A DNA stretch of 64,000 nucleotides from Talpa occidentalis (taxonomy: Eukaryota > Chordata > Mammalia > Eulipotyphla > Talpidae). The notes under the pieces were generated by a model. That model was not told the DNA's origin, made no database searches, and saw only the letters and a list, made by a program, of their open reading frames with translations. Of this stretch, positions 48,020-60,840 are shown in pieces (the stretch's first letter is position 1; the number at the start of each line of letters is the position of its first letter). The stretch lies in the NCBI RefSeq assembly GCF_014898055.3, contig NW_026555331.1, forward strand, positions 108,621,194 to 108,685,193. Direction: 5' to 3'. The position numbers and the translations under genes were made by a program.

Positions 48020-48192
48020 AACGATACCGCATTCAGAGTGAACAATTTGAAGATCTTTGGCTCATAACAAAGGAGCTTATTGTCCGCCTCCAAGAATATT
48101 TTGAAAAACAAGGAATCAAAGATTTTGCATGTTCTTTTTCTGGATCTATTCCCCTTCAAGAATATTTTGAGTTGATAGATCATCATTTTGAG
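48020..48192 (+). CDS. BBS9: BBS9 internal exon: platform end and alpha-helical region
   Basis: The 173-nt exon follows acceptor CTTTCTTAG and ends at donor GTATGT (phase 1 in, phase 0 out). The split codon gives glutamine, then RYRIQSEQFEDLWLITKELI, then VRLQEYFEKQGIKDFACSFS, then GSIPLQEYFELIDHHFE. These are strongly conserved BBS9 motifs. The EQFEDLWLITKELIVRLQEYF stretch is amphipathic and helical in character. The preceding intron, about 10.9 kb, is the longest complete intron in the window. Confidence 0.97.
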
Positions 48193-49956
48193 GTATGTAT
48201 GATCATACCCAACATAATCTGTAAGTTTTCATTATATGAAAGAGAATGAAATGCTGTGGAGGCAATAATTCTATTATACATACTATGGGTTGTGTGCTTT
48301 GAGTTGTTATTTTTATATGGATAGTAGATTTTGTGAATCTGGGCCTGCCTTCTTGCCCAGCTTGGGATCAGTTGCAGACATTTACATTGTGGCTGCCTGA
48401 AACTAAGCAGGTGGTCTGGTCTTGGAACAGAGCTGATTTAATTATCCCACATGGAGATTTAACCTTTAATCCAAGTAACCCCAAGTTTCAACTGTTTGAG
48501 CTCATCGGCAACCATTTGGCTAACTAAATCTAGCAGGCAATAAATGAGGTGCAATTTTAAAGTATAGTGATTTTTCCTTTTCTTTTTTAACAAGCACAGA
48601 AATTTTGCATCGGAGTGAGGGTTAACCACATACAATGTTTTCCAGTTATCTGGTGCAATGGGCTTTTAGTAAATTCTGAATGATTTAATATCTAAATAAA
48701 TGTGATCTGAGAGTAACTTTGTTGCTGGAATATTTTTGCATTTTTTTACTTGGAAGTGCCTTGAGAGCTTCTGTTAGATTCTCCTGAGTATCTTCAAAGT
48801 TTTATCCTTTGAGGACTGATCTGATATTTGGAAATAGCCAAGAGTCATACAATCATTATTTTAAATATTCCATGTGTTAAAAAAGAAGTCCTGGACTCTA
48901 CTTACTTATTTGCCTACAAATTGACTCTGTAGACAATTACAAAGGGGAATTATCAAAAAGAATATTGGCCATGATTCATTCAAGGAAGAATTGGTTCCCT
49001 AGAATGACTATATTATAAGCAATCATTAAGCATTTGTGTTTCAGCTGATAAACTATGGCATGTACTTGTCTTTGTATGTGTCTGGGCTGGGGGTGCAGAG
49101 GAAGAGAGAGAGATAAACAGTCTATTATTCAGTTCCTTGAACATTCTAAAAGCATTCACTTTAACCTATAAAGACTTCATATATTTTGTATGAACATAAA
49201 GTGAAAATTTCATTGCATGCAATGTAATTACAAATAACCTGTCATCAAATACATTGAACTAATTTGGGCTTTCCTTCATCAATGCTGATAATATTTATAG
49301 GGCAGTATGTTTTTGACCAAATGATAGCACCAAAATTATCAGACTGGGGAATACATTTTAGATCATGATCCTTTTCTCACTCACTATGGATGTTTCTAAC
49401 TATTAATGGAAACATGATTTTGCCTTTGTGGTCATTACTATTATTTTTTTTTGTCTTATAGTATTTTTTTATTAGCCCTCTAGAATTAAATGTTTTGTTT
49501 TAAAAGTCAGTAATTTTTCAATTCTGTGTATGTGACTTTTGACTTATAAAAGCTTTTCTAAGCTGAGTTTATGAAAAAATTCTAATTTTTCTACTGCTTT
49601 CATTGTGTTCAAACCTTTGATTTCACTAGCTTATTTTCTGTGAAGACTGGGAGACAAATCTTATTCTTTTTCCAGATGTATTTAATCAGTTATCACAAAA
49701 CATTTGTTAAATAATCTATCTTTTCCCAGTAATACAAGGTCAACTTTACTAAATTTCCATTTGACCTAGTCCGCTGTGTTATCCATGTGTTCATGTATCA
49801 AATATCACTGTTTCAGATTTCTCAACTTTATAATGTTAAATTTGTTCATGTTTAAATATACATTTTTTCAAACTTTCACCAGCACTGACTGTTTTCTTAC
49901 TTATACATGTTTTGTTGTGTACATTTAACCTGATTTTAAGAAATTCTTCATTGTAG
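48193..49956. other. BBS9 intron, no confident features
   Basis: About 1.8 kb between two exons. AT-rich, with a diverged block at 48340-48530 that I cannot assign. Confidence 0.45.
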
Positions 49957-50109
49957 CTACGGATAAATGGTGAAAAAGTAGAAGAACTCTTATCTGAAAG
50001 AGCTGTACAATTTCGAGCTATTCAACGCCGGTTATTAACAAGGTTCAAAGATAAAACACCTGCTCCTCTTCAACACCTGGATGCCTTGCTAGATGGGACT
50101 TATAAGCAA
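49957..50109 (+). CDS. BBS9: BBS9 internal exon: helical region, last exon in window
   Basis: The 153-nt exon (51 codons, phase 0 at both ends) follows acceptor TTCATTGTAG and ends at donor GTAAGT. It reads LRINGEKVEELLSERAVQFR, then AIQRRLLTRFKDKTPAPLQH, then LDALLDGTYKQ. Human BBS9 carries the same LSERAVQFRAIQRRLL and FKDKTPAPLQHLD motifs. The basic, leucine-rich helices belong to the C-terminal helical part of the protein. In human BBS9 the next exon should start near VIALADAVEENQ. I see no such coding sequence in the remaining 14 kb. Confidence 0.97.
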
Positions 50110-50224
50110 GTAAGTGATTTTATTAGTGATAATTTTTCACTAGTGGGTTTAATCTTTCACCTTGCCATAGAGTCATGTACCTGAGTATTAAGGTAGGTAT
50201 TGTTTTCCTATATCTTTTGGGGCA

Positions 50225-50440
50225 GTGAATAGCACACAAGATTTAGAATCAGAAAAATCTAGGTTCAAAGTCAAGCTCCGCCTTTAACTATGTCACCTTG
50301 GCTGTTACATAAGATCCATCAGTTTCCACCTTTTGCCTTCCAGAGTTGTTGTGAGGATTTTTGATTATTTATGTGAAACTTACAGTACTATACCAAGCAT
50401 ATGGCACATGCTTGGTGAGTAATAGCCATTATGATCAATG
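50225..50440 (+). mobile_element. MIR SINE
   Basis: AGATTTAGAATCAGAAAAATC, CTAGGTTCAAAGTC, ACTATGTCACCTTGG, CCAGAGTTGTTGTGAGGATT and ATGGCACATGCTTGGTGAGTA follow MIR order. It lies just after the last BBS9 exon in the window. Confidence 0.85.
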
Positions 50441-51050
50441 TTATTATTAAATAGTTCTTGGTACATCCGATGATTAGCATTGTAATGCTCTAATTGTCTT
50501 ACTGAGCACTTGACTTACACTTGATGTCAGTTGATGTTTTGAAATGGAATTTTTCAAACAACGATTTGTTCCATTTCAAAAAGACTTTTTCCTTCCTTTT
50601 TCTGGTTTTTCCTTCTGACTGTGGTTTATTATTTGAGTGTGTTGGTTTTCTCATATTATTATTATCTCCAAGAGTTATCCAAAAGTATCATCTCACATTT
50701 CAGGTAATAATTTATAAAGTTTTAATTTTATGGTTAAGGTCTTTGCTGTGTCCACTAAAGCAAAGTTGGCTTTAGAGGACTATATACATCTTCTCATATT
50801 TCTATACAATACCTTTTAATAAACTATGGTTTGTCTATATCACAGAATGTCTACATTATGAAACAGTATCCACTGATACATGAATAAGGGAAGAGATCAA
50901 GTACATACTATTAGAACAAAACAAAAAGAGATAGACTAGTACATATACTATTACACTATGGATATTTTTTAGCCTAGCAAAACAGTATTTCCAATATTGA
51001 AAGCAAAAATAAAAGGGCTTAGAAAGACAAAAACAAGAGTGAATATATCT

Positions 51051-51313
51051 CTTTTTAAAAAAATTTATTTATGCATAGAAGATCTGGGGTGTAGGCCAGA
51101 GTTGCAGGGTGTGAGAGCATTCGCCAGAGACAGAGTGTGGAGCAGACTAGGCAGATCTACTGAAATATACTGCTGAGGGAAGCAGCAGGCAAGACAGCAA
51201 AGGTCTGCTGTGCCATATGTGGGTTAACTCCCTGGCCAGACATTGAAGTCAGGTGGCAGTGGCGATAGTGTAATAGCATTGAGACTTAACCCCTGTGCCA
51301 CTAGGGAAGGCCC
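51051..51313 (-). mobile_element. tRNA-derived SINE, variant C
   Basis: Second variant C copy. Its minus-strand head shares GTTAAGTCTCA...GCTATTACACTATCGCC wording with the copy at 37966. Targets near CAAGAGTGAATATATCT (51034-51050) recur with two differences from 51314. Confidence 0.9.
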
Positions 51314-51947
51314 CAAGAGTGAATACATTTCTGAGAAGATGATAAAGAACCAAGGTGGAGAATTCAACAATATGTATGATGCTCTAAATTTCTTTGGGAA
51401 ATTATACTCATGATTAACTAGTTAAATATTAACTAAAAAGTAAAATTGTATTCATATTTTTCCTTTAAAAATTGTTCATTCTCTTTTTTAATCTAAAAAA
51501 ATACAGATTCAAGTGAAAACCCGTGGTTTGGATCATCTTGTCTATAATACTTCAAGTCATGAAAAATCCCAATTCTAAAATTAAGTAGAAAAAGCTAAAA
51601 GCCCAATACATTAAATGTACAAAATACAAAAGAGGTCTTGCTATGTGGAAAAGAGCAAAAGCTTTTAATCAAGTATCCTCTTAAAATCCCTTTGAACACC
51701 CCTCCGTTATTATGTATCCAAAAGAGAGCACATCACTGAAGATGTACCATTAGTTGTTATGACTTTTGGTGTACAAGGTGAGACAATCACTTCTCAACTC
51801 TTAGTCTGATTTCAACAAGATTCTGGAACTTTGTAAAAATGTCTTCCTTTTTGAGAGAGCTTTCATCTTTACTTCTAACTTTAGAAGTAACCATGTTGAG
51901 AATTTCTTTTTTTACCCAGCAGCTAGATATTTAAATTTACTCTTTTG

Positions 51948-52208
51948 GGGCCTCCCCTGGTGGTGCAGCAGTAGAGCGCTGTGCTGCGGGGCTGCCCGCT
52001 GCCTCTGCAGTGCTGGCTCAATCCTTGGCCGCTGACAAGGGTCCCGCATGGCGCGCGGGCCCCTCCTGCTGCGCCCGCTGCTCCCTTCAGCAGGGTATTT
52101 TGTCAGTCTGCCTGTTCTGTTCCCTGTTCTGTCTCTGGTGGGTTCTCTCACCCTCCCACGCTTCTGACTGTACCCAGTGCTTGTATGAATATAAATAAAT
52201 AAGTAAAT
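51948..52208 (+). mobile_element. tRNA-derived SINE, diverged B/A form
   Basis: Head GGGGCCTCCCCTGGTGGTGCAG, box B CTCAATCCTTGG weak. Target AAATTTACTCTTTTG is exact at 51933-51947 and 52209-52223. Confidence 0.93.
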
Positions 52209-52220
52209 AAATTTACTCTT

Positions 52221-52262
52221 TTGTATAATTGGAATACTGCCTTGTATAATTGGAATACTGCC
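52221..52262. repeat. Perfect 21-bp tandem duplication
   Basis: Two identical 21-nt units, 52221-52241 and 52242-52262, each starting TTGTATAATTGG and ending TACTGCC. They overlap the 3' target duplication of the adjacent SINE by three bases. Confidence 0.95.
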
Positions 52263-52339
52263 TTTCAACCACCTGAATATATTTTTGGAGAACCTAAGAG
52301 AGGAAGGGAAGGAAAGTAAAATTTGTGTTTGTTGAACAT

Positions 52340-52475
52340 CTGTTGAGTCTGAAGCACTCTTCATTTCAAACTTGCTATGGTCTTGCGAGGGTTGAATTAT
52401 CATTCCCATTATACAGATGAAGAATTTAAGAATCTGGGCAGAGCGAAACAACTTGCTCAGAGAATTAGTAATCTA
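52340..52475 (-). mobile_element. MIR fragment, antisense
   Basis: CATTCCCATTATACAGATGAAGAATTTAAG then CAACTTGCTCAGAGAATTAGT is the reverse complement of the MIR core. Confidence 0.75.
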
Positions 52476-52722
52476 TTCCAAAGTTCATGCTTTAATATAT
52501 CATGAGGCATTTTTACTTTAACCTTTTCCAGGTAGGACATAGACACCAGGTTTTCTTTAGCAAACTACAGTCAGGTTAAAGATAAAGATGTATACCAACT
52601 ATTTGAATACATTCACAATCCATATATGTATAAATATATATTCATAATCAATAGTGATTGTGCATACACCTATCAGAAAGGTAACAAAATCTTTTGGAGA
52701 GTTCTTCAAAGTATTACTTTTT

Positions 52723-53028
52723 TTTTTAAGTGATTTTTTTTTTTAAGATTTATTGATTGATTGATTTATACATACATACATACAAGCACTGGGTACAGTC
52801 AGAAGCGCGGGAGGGTGGGAGAATTCACCAGAGCCAGAGCGGGGAGCAGAGCAGGCAGAAGGACCAAAGTACACTGCTGAGGGGAGCAGCGGGTGGCAGG
52901 AGAGGTCTGCGCGCCATGTGGGACCCTCCTCCGGTGGCCGGGGAGCAGCCGGGGATCGAACCAGTGCTGCAGAGGCTGCGGGCAGCTTCGCAACCCAGTG
53001 CTCAACTGCTGCGCCACCGGGGAGGCCC
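52723..53028 (-). mobile_element. tRNA-derived SINE, variant B (long-head) with doubled T-run
   Basis: The tail contains two T-runs split by AAGTGA and GATT/CATA repeats. The rest is near consensus. Target CAAAGTATTACTTTT is at 52707-52721 and 53029-53043. Confidence 0.94.
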
Positions 53029-53043
53029 CAAAGTATTACTTTT

Positions 53044-55845
53044 GAAACTTGAGTATCAGAGGAAGTAGAGACTTTGTTAATTGGTTAGCTTATCCTGAAG
53101 TTCAGATTCTTGGTCATAGAATGCTAATGGTTGCACTTGTCAGAAAAGCTTTGGAAAATGAATTCTTTATTGTGATATAAAATTTCCATGTACATTTGTT
53201 GGTCAGTGAAGGACTGATTAGTTGAATCAATTAAAATAAGAGAAATTTGGACTCATCCAATGACTTGGCTGGTATTTCTGTGTACTGAGATTTTCCTCCC
53301 CACCCGCATTTGTACACTAACCTGCTGTTGCAGTAGAGGGAGAGTGTTTACTAATCTGAAAGTTTAATTGTGTCAGATGATGATATATGTATGATAATGA
53401 CTGAGAATCATTAATATTCTAGAAAGGCAATTGGCTGATTTTTCTCCTTTGTAAAACAAACTGTATTAGGCATAATTTTAAACAGAGATCCTGTGGTTTG
53501 GGGTTGCTATTTGCTACTTTTTTTCTGTACTTAAAACTTCCTTTTACTCTGTTTATTTGTATGGTCTTGAAATATAAAAATCATTTTAAGTCATGCAGAA
53601 GTCTGAGAACTTTTTGGTTCTTGATTCCTTAAATGAGCATGATTTTGGCTCATTTAACACAAAGGAATATATGGTTTCATAATACCGTGTGTTTCAGGTA
53701 TACAGCATTATGATCCCCAAATATTTCCAGCTCTTTGACTTTGTCACTTAACCTCTCTAGGCCTCAGCTTTTCACTTTCATAAGACCCCTTCAAACCTGT
53801 CTGAATAGCATCTAGCATGGCGCTCTCCTTCTAGTAAAATTCTCAATAAATATTTATTATATCTCACAGGCTTAGGGCAGGGAATTTAGAATCCTAAATT
53901 TCCATCAGTTCAGAATTTCAGGAAATAAATGGGGCCTTTTGGTCATCTAACCCATAGATCAGGGTGTTGTTGTTGGCAAGTCAACTTTTGTTTGGTAGAT
54001 TCTAATGATAGTGATCTAACTTACAGGACTTTGTGAGCCTGAATTAGTTTTCAAGCAAGATATATAAAGGCAAAACATTATTATAACATTGGAGTTATCC
54101 TTCCCTGGATTTAGGTATGTAACACTAATTGACATTAATGGAGTCTGTACATAAATCCAGGGGAGAATAGACCTATTAGAGTATTAAAAACATTCTACTT
54201 TTAATATTCATCTGGTATGCTTTGTGCCCCCTGGGGCATGTGTGTTTTTAATAAATTGAATGCATTCTTCTTTATCTACATAAACTCAGTCAGTATTTGA
54301 GTTTTCTGCTTGCTAGTGTTAGTTTGAACCACTGCCTAGGTTTTAAATTTAATATTATCATTTTATTTTGGAAAATTTGTCAGATTCAGAAATTTGATCA
54401 TCTGTCTGATTTTCTAAACCAAAGTTATCAGGGAGTACTCGCTTTTGCTAAAATTTCATCCTATTTGTTGTTTGATCTTAAAAAAAATTAGTCCTTTGAG
54501 ATACACAAAGAAGCAAGATGTTTCTAGTATTACAATAAAACTATTAATGGACTCATAAGGAAATGAAAATCTTATCTTTTTGTGTCAGTGATGAGAGAAA
54601 AATATATAAGTGGTCTCCAATTATCTGTAATTGTATGAGGTTTTCTTTCATGTTTGTTATCTATCTTCCTGTTTAATTCCATCTAGTACAATTATTCCTT
54701 TTCTATTAGTTTTCTGTAAGCGGAGTTCTGAATGGTTTGAATTGTGCATTAACAATAAGCACAATCCTCATAACCTGCCCCTCTGCCTTTCTTTCCTTCT
54801 TTCCTTTTTCTCTCTTTAAATAAAGAGAAACAAATCCAATTTCCTGGAGAGATCATTTTATAATCTTTCTTAGCAAAATAGAAAGATGTACTGTCTTTAT
54901 AAGAGTATCTATGAACAGCTGAGCAGTTAGAGATCAGGCCTGATAGGTGTTTCTCTGTATATTATTAGTACTAGACACCTAATAGTGCCCCGAGTATTGC
55001 TTGAAAGTATCAAAATATAAACAAGGATAAAATGAGGTGATGTATTTTTTAAAATTTATTTTTTTCAGACTCAACTATACATCTAGTATACCAGGTTGTA
55101 GTAGGAATTTATTGTAATTAAAGGAAATGAACTTTGAACATTAGACTTTAAAGTGGATTTAAATACACTGTCACTCAACATTCTTTTTACAACAGAAAGT
55201 TATGCAATAAGATCAGCAGATACTAACTTCACCATTTCCCTTGATGGCCAATTCTGTATTGTTTTTAAGTTTCCTTTTATATGAGTCCAAATATCTTATA
55301 GCAGGATATTACATTTCAGGGAAATCTAACCACACTTCCCACCCAAATATTAATTCTCCACCTTCCTTTACCCCATTTACTACAGCTTTTGGCCAGGATT
55401 TAATATACTTGATCAATTGATTTAAATGGTTAGAGAGATGGACTCAGAGACCATATTCTTCTTCAAGGTGGTTTTTCCTTTAAAGTCATAGATTTTTACA
55501 GAGCTGTCCCTCTCTGTCTTTTATCCCTTTCTGATTTAAGGTTAAAGGTGTGTAGGAGATTGACCCTTCCTGTGATAAGGCCTTGGATTCAAAGAGGCCC
55601 ATGGTCCTGGAATATGTCAACTACTATTCTGACACATAGATAAGACTATTCTGAATATATCAGTAGCATCGGATTGTTTTTATCCTATTCCATTCCACGA
55701 CTTTCAGGGGATCCCTGCTGTTTATCAGATTAAGTTGAGGTTTTTTACTCTGGTACTCAAAGATCTTTGAAGGATAGACCCAATTCTTTGTATTCTCAAC
55801 ACCTGTTTTTGCAAAACCTACATCCCAGTGAAATCAGCTTATCCT
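53044..55845. other. BBS9 downstream intron, no confident features
   Basis: AT-rich. A MIR-like scrap lies at about 53735-53860 (TGTCACTTAACCTCTCTAGGCCTCAG). Nothing else is recognisable. Confidence 0.45.
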
Positions 55846-55849
55846 CATT

Positions 55850-56490
55850 TAAAAGAAGCTTTATTGATATATAATACATATACAAAATCCATTCATTACA
55901 AATTAATTATTTTTAGTAAATTATAGGATCATGCAAACTAATACCACAATTCAATTTTAAAATATTACTATTATCCTCAAAAGCTCCCTTGTACCCACTT
56001 ATACTAATTACCTCTTCTGCCTCTAGCACCAAGAAACTACTAGTGTACTTTTTATCTCTGTAAGTTGGCCTTTTCTGTATATTTCATATAAATGGAATCA
56101 TACGGTAAGTAATCTTTCACATCTGAATTATTTTATTTAAATTGATGTCTTTGAGATTCTTTAATGTTGTAGTATGTGCCAGGTCTTTATTCTTTTTTTA
56201 TGCTGAACAGCATTCCATAGTACAGATAGCACACATTTTGTTTCCATCAATTGACCAATAACTGAATAATACTCCCGTGAACATTCATATTCATTTCTTT
56301 CTGTGGACATATGTTTTATTTTCTGTTGATAAATTATTAGGAATGGAATTGTAGGATCATATGATCAATTTACTTTTAACTTTTAAGGAAACTGACCAAC
56401 TGTTTTCCTCAGTGATTGTATCAGCTTATAGCCTCGCAAGCAATGTTTGAGAGTGCCACTTTCTCTGCCTCATCACTATCACTTGTTATT
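55850..56490 (-). mobile_element. Old L1 3' end (first of two side by side)
   Basis: AGCTTTATTGATATATAATAC, CAGCATTCCATAGTA and GAATGGAATTGTAGGATCATATG are antisense L1 3' wording. It is split by the SINE at 56501 and resumes after it. Confidence 0.83.
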
Positions 56491-56500
56491 GTCCTTTTTT

Positions 56501-56765
56501 TTTTTTTTTAAGATTTATTTATTTCTACAAGCACTGGGTACAGTCAGAAGTGTGGGAGGGTGAGAGAATTCACTAGAGCCAGAGCAGGGAGCAGAAACAG
56601 GCAGACCGACGAAATACACTGCTGAGGGGAGCAGCAGGCGAGGCAGGAGAGGTCTGCTGCGCCATGTGGGACCCTCGCTGGTGGCAGGGGATCGAACCGG
56701 TGCTGCAGAGGCTGCGGGCAGCATTGCAGCCCAGTGCTCAACCGCTGCGCCACCAGGGGAGGCCC
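56501..56765 (-). mobile_element. tRNA-derived SINE, variant B
   Basis: Inserted in the L1 relic. The target TCCTTTTTT at 56492-56500 recurs at 56766-56774. Confidence 0.93.
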
Positions 56766-57560
56766 TCCTTTTTTTAAATTATAGCTATTCTAGTGCATGT
56801 GTAGTGGTATCTCATTGTGATTTTAATTTGCTTTTTTCGTAATGACTAATGACATTGAACACCTTCCATTTGCTTATTAGATTGTATTCTTTTGATCAAA
56901 CTTGCCCTTCACATTTCTTTCCTTTCCTTATGCTATGTACTCTGTTAAGAAAGTTTTAAGTATACAGTATAGTTTTTTTAAACAGTATGTACATTGTTAT
57001 ACAGCATACCTCTAGAACTTTTTCATTTTGCATGACTGAAACTCTATCCATTACACAACAACTCTCCATTGAAAATCCTGCTGAATCACCATTCTATGTA
57101 CTACTCTGAGCTTGATTACTTTAGATATGTGTGTCATTTAAGTGAGATTATGCAGTATTTGTCTTTGCGATTGACTTATTTCACTAAGTATAATGTCCTC
57201 AAAGGGCATCTATGTCATGAATGGCAGAATGTCTTTTTTTATGACAGAGTGATATTACATATCACACACACACACACACACACACACACACCACATTTTC
57301 TTTATCCATTCAGTAATGTGAACAATGCTGCAATGAATGCAGGATATCCCTTGAGATAATATTGACTTAAGTTCTTTTGTATAGATACTCTGAAGTGGGG
57401 TACTAGAGCATATGGTAGTTCTATTTTCAATCTTATGAGAAACCTCTGTATTTTTTCCATGGTTGATTTCCCATTTTGTATTTTTACCAATGAATGTACA
57501 AGGATTCTAGTTTCTCTACATTTTTTCTAACTGAAAGTAATTTTCAAAGTTAGATACTTT
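56766..57560 (-). mobile_element. L1 continuation plus a second L1 3' end
   Basis: 56775-56935 completes the interrupted L1 (TAGTGGTATCTCATTGTGATTTTAATTTGC). From about 56940 a fresh antisense 3' end starts (AGTATACAGTATAG, TTTTGCATGACTGAAACTC, ATTCAGTAATGTGAACAATGCTGCAATGAA). Two L1 insertions therefore lie in the same orientation. Confidence 0.8.
57263..57291. repeat. (CA)n microsatellite
   Basis: About 13-14 CA units inside the second L1 3' end. Confidence 0.97.
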
Positions 57561-60500
57561 ACGATACTCCACTACTGCCAATATTCTCTTATTTGCTTAT
57601 TCTGAATAAATAAATATTGCTTGCTCTGAAAATCCTACTTGGAAAAAAATTATATGCAGTATTAAATAACGTAATATTAATGTAAAATTTGCATTTGATT
57701 TAATTGACACAAGAAGCAATAAGTAATAACAACCAAGAGCCATGGGCATGTGTGCTGGGCTAAACCAAGTTTTCCACTTCTGGAGAATTTGTTCTTCTAT
57801 TTGTTAATAACTTCTACTGACTGTCAATGAACTGAATCTTTTCTCCTTAAAGCTGTTCTTGCTCAGAAAGTTTCCCCTTAAAGTTAAGACAGCCCTCTAG
57901 ATGAATAATCTGTCTCAGAACATCTGAGTTGCTTTTAAATTTCATGCAAGGTTAGGGCATAATATTTGATGGTGAAACTTTTTATTTGTTTGTAATTTTG
58001 GGGTAGAGAGAAGTGATTTAGGAAGTACCTAAATTGACAGTACGATTTAGGGAGTTTGAAGCATTACATATTAAAAAAAAGACTTGTATTGGCATGTTTC
58101 TAATTTAGAAAAAAGGTAAAATTATATAGGAGGTAAAATTTGGATTGTGGATGTAGAGGTGGATCACAGAAGAATTTAAAATTTTTCCTTTTTTTCAGAA
58201 TCTGCCTTATGTCCTTCTAGTATAATGCAGGCCCTATGTATGCATAAGGGAATAATTAAATACAGAAATGCAGTCTACTTGTTAGCCAGAAAGGATGCCT
58301 GGAACATGTGGATAAGCTTGGATATTTGTCTAATGTTAATTGGAATATTGGTTTTCAGTTGAAGATGCCAAATCTTCAGAAAAGTAATTGGATTTAGCTT
58401 CCTATTTAGCAAACTACTTCAAATCCCTGAAGTATCCCACATCCGAAACTAATTTTTCTTGATTGTATCAAGTTTAGTCATGAGCAGAACAAGGGTTGAC
58501 ATAGTTTTTTAATATTTAAAATGTTTCTTGACAAGATTTCAACACTGTTGCTTGTCCACAAACCTTATTGTTAGGTTCACTAACGAAAGATGAAATCTTT
58601 GCATTCTGTTAAACTAGTTTTACAACTTTGCAAAACTGTCTCCTTGAAATAAACCAATTTATTTTTGTTTCCTGTACATTTAAATTTAAACTAAGATTTT
58701 GACTAGATTTCAAAAAACAACACAAATGGTGTATTTCTTTTTGCTTTTTGTGTAGATGTGTAATGTGTGTTTAATTTAACTGTTTAGATTTTACCTAGGA
58801 TTTGTATCTTGTGGTAGTTCTTGAGTCATGAAGGCATTATTCAGTCTACAAATGTGATGTACCCCCCCAAAAAAAAAACCTCTTAGAAAGAGTAAGGTAC
58901 TTGATCATTGAAATTAAGAGATTAGAAGATTCAGTTTAAGGGATTGCTCTAACAAATATTTATTGAGCCACTAATATTAATAGGGTTCTTTGTGATTAGA
59001 GGAAGTATACAAAGGTGATTATGACATGGTTTCTGACCTGAAGGAACACAACTGTGTTATGTTGATGGTAATTATATAGTTTAATATCACTAGCTTAATC
59101 TAATATTTTGCCATTGGGGATGATCACTTAAGTATTTGAAAAAGAGAAAATGGTGCTTCTCAAGTGAAATATGAGCAGATTCATCATACGTAATTTTTAA
59201 TTAGTATGTACTATGAAATAAAAATCATTTTAATTGATGTTATAGTTACTAATTGGAGTGATATAGTTCAAAACAGATTAATTTAATGTATTTTTGGTAC
59301 TAAGACTTATCCTATTAGAAAAATTTATGGCCCTGCTTCCATGTCATTTTTCTTTCAGCACCTCAGAATTATTTTTTCAGATAAGTACTGCACATTTTAG
59401 TCAAGTGGATATTCAGTCTTTTTTGAGTCTGTTTCCAGGGTAGGATTAACTGCCAGCCCCAATGTTGTTCATTACTGCACACCATTGGCTAGCACAGAGT
59501 CTAGTATAGGACGTAGTAGCTGCTCAATGTATATTTGTTGAATGGCATGGACTTGCCCCAAGGGTGGTTGACATTTCCCAGGGAAGCTTCTGTAGGTATG
59601 CCTTCTATCTCTACCAGTGATTTCCTTTGAGAGCAGGATATTATTTGTGCCAATGAGATAAGCACTTTACATTTTGCATATTTAGACCTATGTTTATTTT
59701 TCTTACTCCTGCATTTGAGCAGTCATTGCTGGTATTATGGACAATGCTACTAATCCTCCTTTGCTATTATTGTATTTTAACTATTGAGTTGTTTTAGGAC
59801 TCTGTTGTGTCACTGTGGAATTTTTATGATCCCTTTGTGCTTAAAAAGCAATTATCACCTTGGAACAAGAATAGATTCCATCATCTTTTTGGTGTTAAGT
59901 TACAAGTGTTTGAAAGGTTTATGCGTTCTATCATTTGAGGTAAGTTATTTCTAGATTCAACTAGGTTTACAATTCTTTCTTAAACATATTTTTCATGAGC
60001 CTGAATTATAGGACCAGAAATGACATTACGAGGTGCTTCATCTTTCCAAATTATGGTTTGTAGCTTGATAACAATCTCTTGGATTTTGGTTTTTATTCTT
60101 AAAAATCACTTTTCATAAAATTTTGAAAGCTGGTGACTGCAGCTTTGATATATTTTAATAGGGAATGTTACATGATAATTGGCTATCCAGAACCTAGAAA
60201 AGGTGTCAACTTATTTTTTTTTTCACTGTGAATTAGTTTTTGTGGATTCCTCATATTCAACAGTTGGTGATAAATTAAATGACAGTTCCTTTAGCTTTCC
60301 ATCAAATTCTGGTCCAGATCAAATGTTTCAGTAGTAAAGTTGTAAAGATCCAGGTATTCCTGCAACTTTTAGTGATGAAGGAATTTTCATAGTGCACTTC
60401 TACCTCAACCATTATGACTTTTGCCTTTGTTAGGGTGAAGAAGTCATTGGAGATCATGAAAGATGATTTACCAAACTATTCTCCTATTAATGCAGGTTGA

Positions 60501-60564
60501 GTTCAATTTTTTATTTTGACTCTTTTTTCCCCCTAAGTAAAGGATTCTTTTCTCAAGATAAATT
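57561..60564. other. BBS9 downstream intron, L2/MIR-like scraps
   Basis: L2-like wording at about 58945-59065 (ACAAATATTTATTGAGCCACTA ... TTTCTGACCTGAAGGAACACA) and a MIR/L2 tail at 59490-59550. No coding signal. Confidence 0.5.
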
Positions 60565-60576
60565 TACATAGTGGTT

Positions 60577-60840
60577 TTTTTTTTAAGATTTATTTATTTA
60601 TTTTATGCAAGAACCGGGGTACTGGCCACATGCACGGGAGGGTGAGAGGATTCACCAGAGACAGAGCAGGGAACAGAGCAGGCAGACTGACGAAATACGC
60701 TGCTGAGGGGAGCAGCGGGCCCGGCAGGAGAGGTCTGCGCGCCATGTGGGACCCTCACCAGCCGGCTGGGATCGAACTGGTGCTGCAGAGGCTGCGGACA
60801 GCTTCACAGTACGGCTCTCAACCACCTCCAGGGGAGGTCC
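60577..60840 (-). mobile_element. tRNA-derived SINE, A/B intermediate
   Basis: Antisense copy. Target TACATAGTGGTT is exact at 60565-60576 and 60841-60852. The tRNA-like end is damaged (ACCACCTCCAGGGGAGGTCC, missing the usual GCGCCACC). Confidence 0.94.

Noticed and set aside
51912..52451. 179-codon minus-strand open frame
   Set aside because: Its centre is antisense SINE (51948-52208) and its ends are intron and an antisense MIR. The phrase RGRVREPTRDRTG recurs in every SINE copy.
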